From assembly GCF_042676145.1 (NCBI RefSeq), contig NZ_JBHTJW010000008.1, forward strand, positions 1 through 5,921: a stretch of DNA of 5,921 bases. The letters are read 5' to 3'. Position 1 is the stretch's first letter; each line of letters opens with the position of its first letter. Below the pieces are notes generated by a model that made no database searches, was not told the origin of the DNA, and saw only the letters and a program-made list of their open reading frames with translations. The stretch comes from Methylophilus glucosoxydans (GTDB lineage: Bacteria > Pseudomonadota > Gammaproteobacteria > Burkholderiales > Methylophilaceae). Position numbers and translations under genes: made by a program. Below are positions 1-5,921 of the stretch, piece by piece.

Positions 1-161
1 GGGTCAATGACATACGCCTGTGTATTTTTTAAGATGTGTGTAAAAGAGGGAGAAGCAGCAGATCAACAACCGCTTGAGCGGTGTCAATTATATTTTACGC
101 TGCAGTGCAGCGCTTAAGTTTTCATGGCAGTCTATTTTGAGTTGATCTTAATAGACACTTC
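1..161 (+). other. Left-edge intergenic region, possibly the 3' end of a convergent gene
   Basis: This stretch lies beyond the rRNA operon terminator. On the plus strand one frame is open from base 1 to a stop at 115-117, and another from base 3 to a stop at 30-32. Either could be the tail of a gene entering from the left, but both are too short to recognise. A plus-strand terminator just downstream (162-188) supports transcription coming from the left. Small inverted repeats lie at 69-82 (ACCGC/GCGGT around TTGA), at 98-112 (CGCTGC/GCAGCG around AGT) and at 130-156 (GTCTATT/AATAGAC). No confident start codon, ribosome binding site or protein family can be seen. Confidence 0.3.
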
Positions 162-188
162 AACCCGGTGCTTGCACCGGGTTTTTTT
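162..188 (+). terminator. Rho-independent terminator reading rightward
   Basis: The stem AACCCGGTG / CACCGGGTT (162-170 with 175-183) closes a CTTG loop (171-174). A run of seven Ts (182-188), which begins in the last two stem bases, follows at once on the plus strand. The minus strand has no T run after the same hairpin, so the terminator works rightward. It would end a gene lying off the left edge that converges on the rRNA operon. Confidence 0.85.
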
Positions 189-224
189 CTGCCTGAATTT
201 CATCTGCCTACCGGTTACAGGCAA

Positions 225-260
225 TAAAAAAGCCCCCGACATTGCTGCCGAGGGCTTTTT
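225..260 (-). terminator. rRNA operon intrinsic terminator, bidirectional in form
   Basis: Read on the minus strand, about 10 nt after the 5S end, GCCCUCGGC (255-247) pairs with GUCGGGGGC (240-232) around a six-base loop, with two G-U pairs. Flanking A and T runs (256-260 and 226-231) extend the stem and supply the terminal U tract. The plus strand also ends in TTTTT, so the same hairpin could stop rightward transcription that escapes the 162-188 terminator. Its place after 5S makes it the natural end of the operon. Confidence 0.9.
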
Positions 261-269
261 AGAATAGGA

Positions 270-384
270 GCTTGGGGATGACCTACTTTCGCATACGAAG
301 AGTACACTATCATTGGCGCAAGTTCGTTTCACGGCCCTGTTCGAGATGGGAAGGGGTGGTTCCAAACTGCTATTGTCCCCAAAC
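270..384 (-). rRNA. rrf: 5S ribosomal RNA
   Basis: This is the 5S rRNA of the large ribosomal subunit, last in the operon. The ends were placed by helix I: GUUUGGGGA at the 5' end (384-376) pairs with UCCCCAAGC at the 3' end (278-270) over nine pairs. The length of 115 nt is normal. Conserved parts are visible on the minus strand, including CCAUCUCGAACAG in the loop B/C region, GUGAAACG, and GCGAAAGUAGGUCAUC near the 3' end. It is released from the operon transcript by endonuclease trimming, so the true ends may differ by a few bases. A terminator follows within about 10 nt. Confidence 0.95.
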
Positions 385-581
385 ATAACTGGTAATGTTA
401 TGCATGGTGCTGATATGAATCAGCCTGCTTTAACAAATTGGAAGAAGTAAAGGATTTTGCTTTTTCAAGCATCAATGGGCAGGGTATGAAACAACTTGTG
501 TTTCTTATTTCTTGATGATTGCCAAATCATATTGCTTTGAACTACACCTGGCTTAGATTTTAATCTAAGTTTTAAGGTTAT
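385..581 (-). other. 23S-5S internal transcribed spacer
   Basis: This is 197 nt of AT-rich transcribed spacer with no gene. It holds the 3' arms of the 23S processing stem (see 428-456 and 569-590; shorter arms at 472-480 and 517-529). It also holds local hairpins at 409-424 (GCTGAT/ATCAGC, four-base loop), 488-504 (GAAACA/TGTTTC, five-base loop) and 552-569 (CTTAGAT/ATCTAAG on the minus strand around UAAA). No tRNA is present between 23S and 5S. Confidence 0.85.
428..456 (-). repeat. Outer 3' arm of the pre-23S processing stem
   Basis: These 29 bases read on the plus strand match 3729-3701 read on the minus strand at 27 positions. In the rRNA transcript they are therefore almost perfectly complementary to the spacer upstream of 23S. 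Long duplexes bracketing 23S are the known substrate of RNase III in bacteria. This arm includes the complement of the boxA core CUUUAACAA found at 3729-3721. Confidence 0.85.

Positions 582-590
<9 letters not shown>
569..590 (-). repeat. Inner 3' arm of the 23S terminal helix and its extension
   Basis: This arm is complementary to 3458-3479 in the transcript: 20 of 22 positions are Watson-Crick, one is G-U and one is a C-C mismatch. It contains the 3' end of mature 23S and the helix that brings the two 23S ends together, then extends it into the spacer. Cleavage here by RNase III and later trimming would set the final 3' end. Confidence 0.85.
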
Positions 591-3457
<2,867 letters not shown>

Positions 3458-3464
<7 letters not shown>

Positions 3465-3479
3465 CTATAACGTTAAAAC
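3458..3479 (-). repeat. Inner 5' arm of the 23S terminal helix and its extension
   Basis: This is the partner of 569-590. It spans the mature 23S 5' end at about 3464 and 15 nt of upstream spacer. With 21 of 22 positions able to pair, it would close the base of 23S as a continuous helix. That helix is expected to be an RNase III target during maturation. Confidence 0.85.
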
Positions 3480-3635
3480 CTAAACCCTTTTTAAATCTAG
3501 ATTTCGTCGTGCATGAGACACGCGTTACAGGTAATTCTAAAGCACTATCAAACCTCGTTAGATTCGCTACATTCATGATTACTCATCAATGTCGCTTCTC
3601 AACTTGCGTTTAATATTTCTGATTTTGCAATCAAT

Positions 3636-3666
3636 CGATATTATTTCCGGTTAAAAAATAATATCG
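3636..3666 (-). repeat. Perfect 11-bp spacer hairpin
   Basis: CGATATTATTT (3636-3646) and AAATAATATCG (3656-3666) are perfect inverse complements around a nine-base loop. In the transcript the loop reads UUUAACCGG. It sits between two arms of the 23S processing stem. The opposite arm has its own short hairpin (488-504) at the matching place, so the precursor stem probably branches here. No T run follows, so this is not a terminator. Confidence 0.75.
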
Positions 3667-3700
3667 CCCATTGAATATAAGTTGTCATCACACAACCTAT

Positions 3701-3729
3701 ATTCCTTTACTTCTTCCATTTTGTTAAAG
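3701..3729 (-). repeat. Outer 5' arm of the pre-23S processing stem
   Basis: This is the partner of 428-456, with 27 of 29 positions complementary in the transcript. The arm begins inside the boxA motif and runs downstream through AAUGGAAGAAGUAAAGG. Its position upstream of 23S, about 237 nt from the mature 5' end, and its collinear partners closer in, fit the base of the long stem that RNase III cuts. Confidence 0.85.
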
Positions 3730-3733
3730 AGCA
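3721..3733 (-). promoter_or_regulatory. boxA antitermination site in the 16S-23S spacer
   Basis: The minus strand reads TGCTCTTTAACAA, an exact match to the bacterial rRNA boxA consensus as I know it. In the RNA, boxA is bound by NusB with ribosomal protein S10. It helps assemble the complex that lets RNA polymerase read through the long untranslated operon and assists rRNA folding. A boxB-like hairpin (3754-3742, CGUUA/UAACG) precedes it by about eight bases, the usual order. It overlaps the outer processing arm. Confidence 0.9.
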
Positions 3734-3842
3734 GTCTTAGTCGTTAAACTAACGTTTAAAAACCAGAAGCAAACATTTAATCAAACATCAATTAATAACG
3801 CTTGCTTCTAATCTCTAAACCGCAACAAAGACACCAAGTCGT

Positions 3843-3918
3843 TGGTGGAGGATGACGGGATCGAACCGACGACCCCCTGCTTGCAAAGCAGGTGCTCTCC
3901 CAGCTGAGCTAATCCCCC
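3843..3918 (-). tRNA. trnA-UGC: tRNA-Ala (anticodon UGC)
   Basis: This is a 76-nt tRNA starting GGGGGATTAGCTCAGC and ending CATCCTCCACCA, with the CCA tail encoded. The anticodon loop TTTGCAA has TGC at 3885-3883, closed by CCTGC/GCAGG. The T arm shows GGTTCGATCC. The acceptor stem pairs GGGGGAU with AUCCUCC, including one G-U pair. It lies nine bases after tRNA-Ile, the standard spacer pair, and is released from the operon transcript by RNase P and 3' processing. It decodes GCN alanine codons, mainly GCA and GCG. Confidence 0.97.
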
Positions 3919-3927
3919 AATATTCGG

Positions 3928-4004
3928 TGGTGGGTCTGGTTGGGCTCGAACCAACGACCCCCGCCTTATCAAGACGGTGCTCTAACCAGCTGAGCTACAG
4001 ACCC
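3928..4004 (-). tRNA. trnI-GAU: tRNA-Ile (anticodon GAU)
   Basis: This is a 77-nt tRNA starting GGGTCTGTAGCTCAGC and ending CCAGACCCACCA, with the CCA tail encoded. The anticodon loop TTGATAA carries GAT at 3970-3968. The acceptor stem GGGUCUG pairs with CAGACCC exactly. The T arm shows GGTTCGAGCCC. It reads AUC and AUU isoleucine codons. It is the first of the two spacer tRNAs, about 87 nt after the 16S end. Confidence 0.97.
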
Positions 4005-4045
4005 TAAGGCGGTTTGCCTAAATCTTTGTTGCTGCTTATTTTTAA

Positions 4046-4080
4046 GATGACCGATAAGAGTGAATGCTTGTAGACAGGTG
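4046..4080 (-). repeat. 3' arm of the pre-16S processing stem
   Basis: Read on the plus strand, these 35 bases match the minus-strand leader at 5828-5794 at 27 positions. Six of the eight differences become G-U pairs in RNA, so 33 of 35 can pair. A helix joining leader and spacer around 16S is the known RNase III target. The arm lies 12 nt beyond the mature 16S 3' end, between 16S and tRNA-Ile. Confidence 0.85.
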
Positions 4081-4088
4081 ATCTTCTC

Positions 4089-5630
<1,542 letters not shown>

Positions 5631-5793
5631 AATTCCTAACTATTACTTTTTACCTCAATTAAGAGGCGGTATTCGATTTCGCTATATCTCAAATTCATTT
5701 CAAGGTATGTGTGTAAACTACACTGTACATACTTGTCATAAATCTAAGCGTAAGCATTTGTATTTTCTGAGTTTTACGCATCAAATGCGTTCA

Positions 5794-5828
5794 CACCCAA
5801 CTACAAACACCCACACTTATCAGTCATC
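5794..5828 (-). repeat. 5' arm of the pre-16S processing stem
   Basis: This is the partner of 4046-4080, pairing at 33 of 35 positions when G-U is allowed. It starts five bases after boxA, so the antitermination site and the base of the 16S stem lie side by side. Shared blocks include GATGAC, GATAAG and TTGTAG. RNase III would cut the paired arms to release pre-16S. Confidence 0.85.
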
Positions 5829-5832
5829 CTAA

Positions 5833-5845
5833 TTTTTAAAGAACA
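5833..5845 (-). promoter_or_regulatory. boxA antitermination site in the leader
   Basis: The minus strand reads TGTTCTTTAAAAA, close to the consensus TGCTCTTTAACAA (two differences). It follows a small boxB-like hairpin and lies about 55 nt after the presumed start site, where leader boxA is expected. It would recruit NusB-S10 and other factors to protect the polymerase from Rho. Confidence 0.8.
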
Positions 5846-5904
5846 GTGCCTCGAAGGCTTTTCGCTCTTCCGTTTTAACTTCCAACGTTTCAAGCGAAGC
5901 GCGC

Positions 5905-5910
5905 ATTATA
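5905..5910 (-). promoter_or_regulatory. rRNA promoter -10 box
   Basis: The minus strand reads TATAAT, a perfect sigma-70 -10 hexamer, followed by the GC-rich discriminator GCGCGC (5904-5899). A -35 box at the usual 16-18 nt spacing would begin beyond base 5921, so it cannot be seen. GC-rich discriminators are typical of rRNA promoters repressed by ppGpp with DksA. The likely start is near 5898. This could be the promoter nearest the genes, with further promoters or Fis/UP elements outside the window. Confidence 0.7.
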
Positions 5911-5921
5911 CAGAGGTTTTT

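Larger units (their letters stand above)
3465..3842 (-). other. tRNA-Ala to 23S internal transcribed spacer
   Basis: This is 378 nt of AT-rich spacer without a gene. In transcription order it holds an 8-bp hairpin with a large loop (3809-3765, AGAAGCAA/TTGCTTCT) and a boxB-like stem-loop (3754-3742). Next come the exact boxA (3733-3721) and the outer processing arm (3729-3701). A conserved octamer-like arm follows (3674-3666), then an 11-bp hairpin (3666-3636), a further arm (3632-3620) and the inner arm (3479-3458). A 12-base perfect palindrome (AAATCTAGATTT) lies at 3493-3504. I see nothing coding in it. Confidence 0.85.
5631..5898 (-). other. rRNA operon 5' leader
   Basis: This is the transcribed leader, taking the start as about seven bases after the -10 box. 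In transcription order it contains a short boxB-like hairpin (5858-5848, GCCU/AGGC), boxA (5845-5833) and the 16S processing arm (5828-5794). It then has hairpins at 5790-5776 (ACGCAT/ATGCGT) and 5735-5701 (CAAG and UAUGU arms over a GUGUA/UACAC stem), and a weaker CCTC/GAGG hairpin at 5666-5653. There is no coding sequence. Confidence 0.75.

Noticed and set aside
82..87. TTGACA on the minus strand as a -35 box
   Set aside because: No -10-like hexamer lies 16-18 nt downstream, and the place is just after the rRNA terminator.
98..112. CGCTGC/GCAGCG hairpin as a terminator
   Set aside because: It has only six pairs and a poor T run on either strand. The 162-188 hairpin is much stronger.
132..386. 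84-codon minus-strand open frame across 5S and the terminators
   Set aside because: It starts at the 5S 5' end and reads through both 5S and two terminator hairpins.
3493..3504. AAATCTAGATTT palindrome as an operator
   Set aside because: It lies inside transcribed spacer with no promoter nearby. A chance palindrome in AT-rich RNA spacer is the simpler reading.

Overview
The window holds one complete ribosomal RNA operon on the minus strand. In transcription order, from high to low coordinates, it contains: the promoter edge (about 5905-5910), a leader of about 270 nt, 16S rRNA (5630-4092), tRNA-Ile(GAU) (4004-3928), tRNA-Ala(UGC) (3918-3843), 23S rRNA (3464-582), 5S rRNA (384-270), and an intrinsic terminator (about 260-225). 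I see no convincing protein-coding gene. Long open frames inside the 16S and 23S are accidental readings of rRNA sequence.

The organism is a bacterium, most likely a betaproteobacterium. The 16S has betaproteobacterial signatures, such as the 5' segment around 5550-5630 and the helix ending near 4092, and the 16S-Ile-Ala-23S-5S order is the common one. The AT-rich spacers and the remembered look of several 16S variable regions suggest the methylotroph family Methylophilaceae (Nitrosomonadales). That placement rests on recall, not on a search.

The three spacers are not empty. They carry boxA antitermination sequences (one near-consensus in the leader, one exact in the 16S-23S spacer) and long inverted repeats that bracket each large rRNA. 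The 16S is bracketed by a 35-nt pair of arms (5794-5828 with 4046-4080). The 23S is bracketed by four collinear pairs of arms (20/22, 12/13, 9/9 and 27/29 matches). In the primary transcript these would fold into the helices cut by RNase III. The outermost 23S arm overlaps the spacer boxA, so the boxA core is also one strand of the processing stem. This is the most interesting local structure in the window.

Beyond the operon, at the left edge (1-224), a plus-strand intrinsic terminator (162-188) faces the rrn terminator. This suggests that an unseen gene from off the left edge converges on the rRNA operon. Overall this is a housekeeping locus. I found no sign of a novel system, mobile element, CRISPR array or defence gene.
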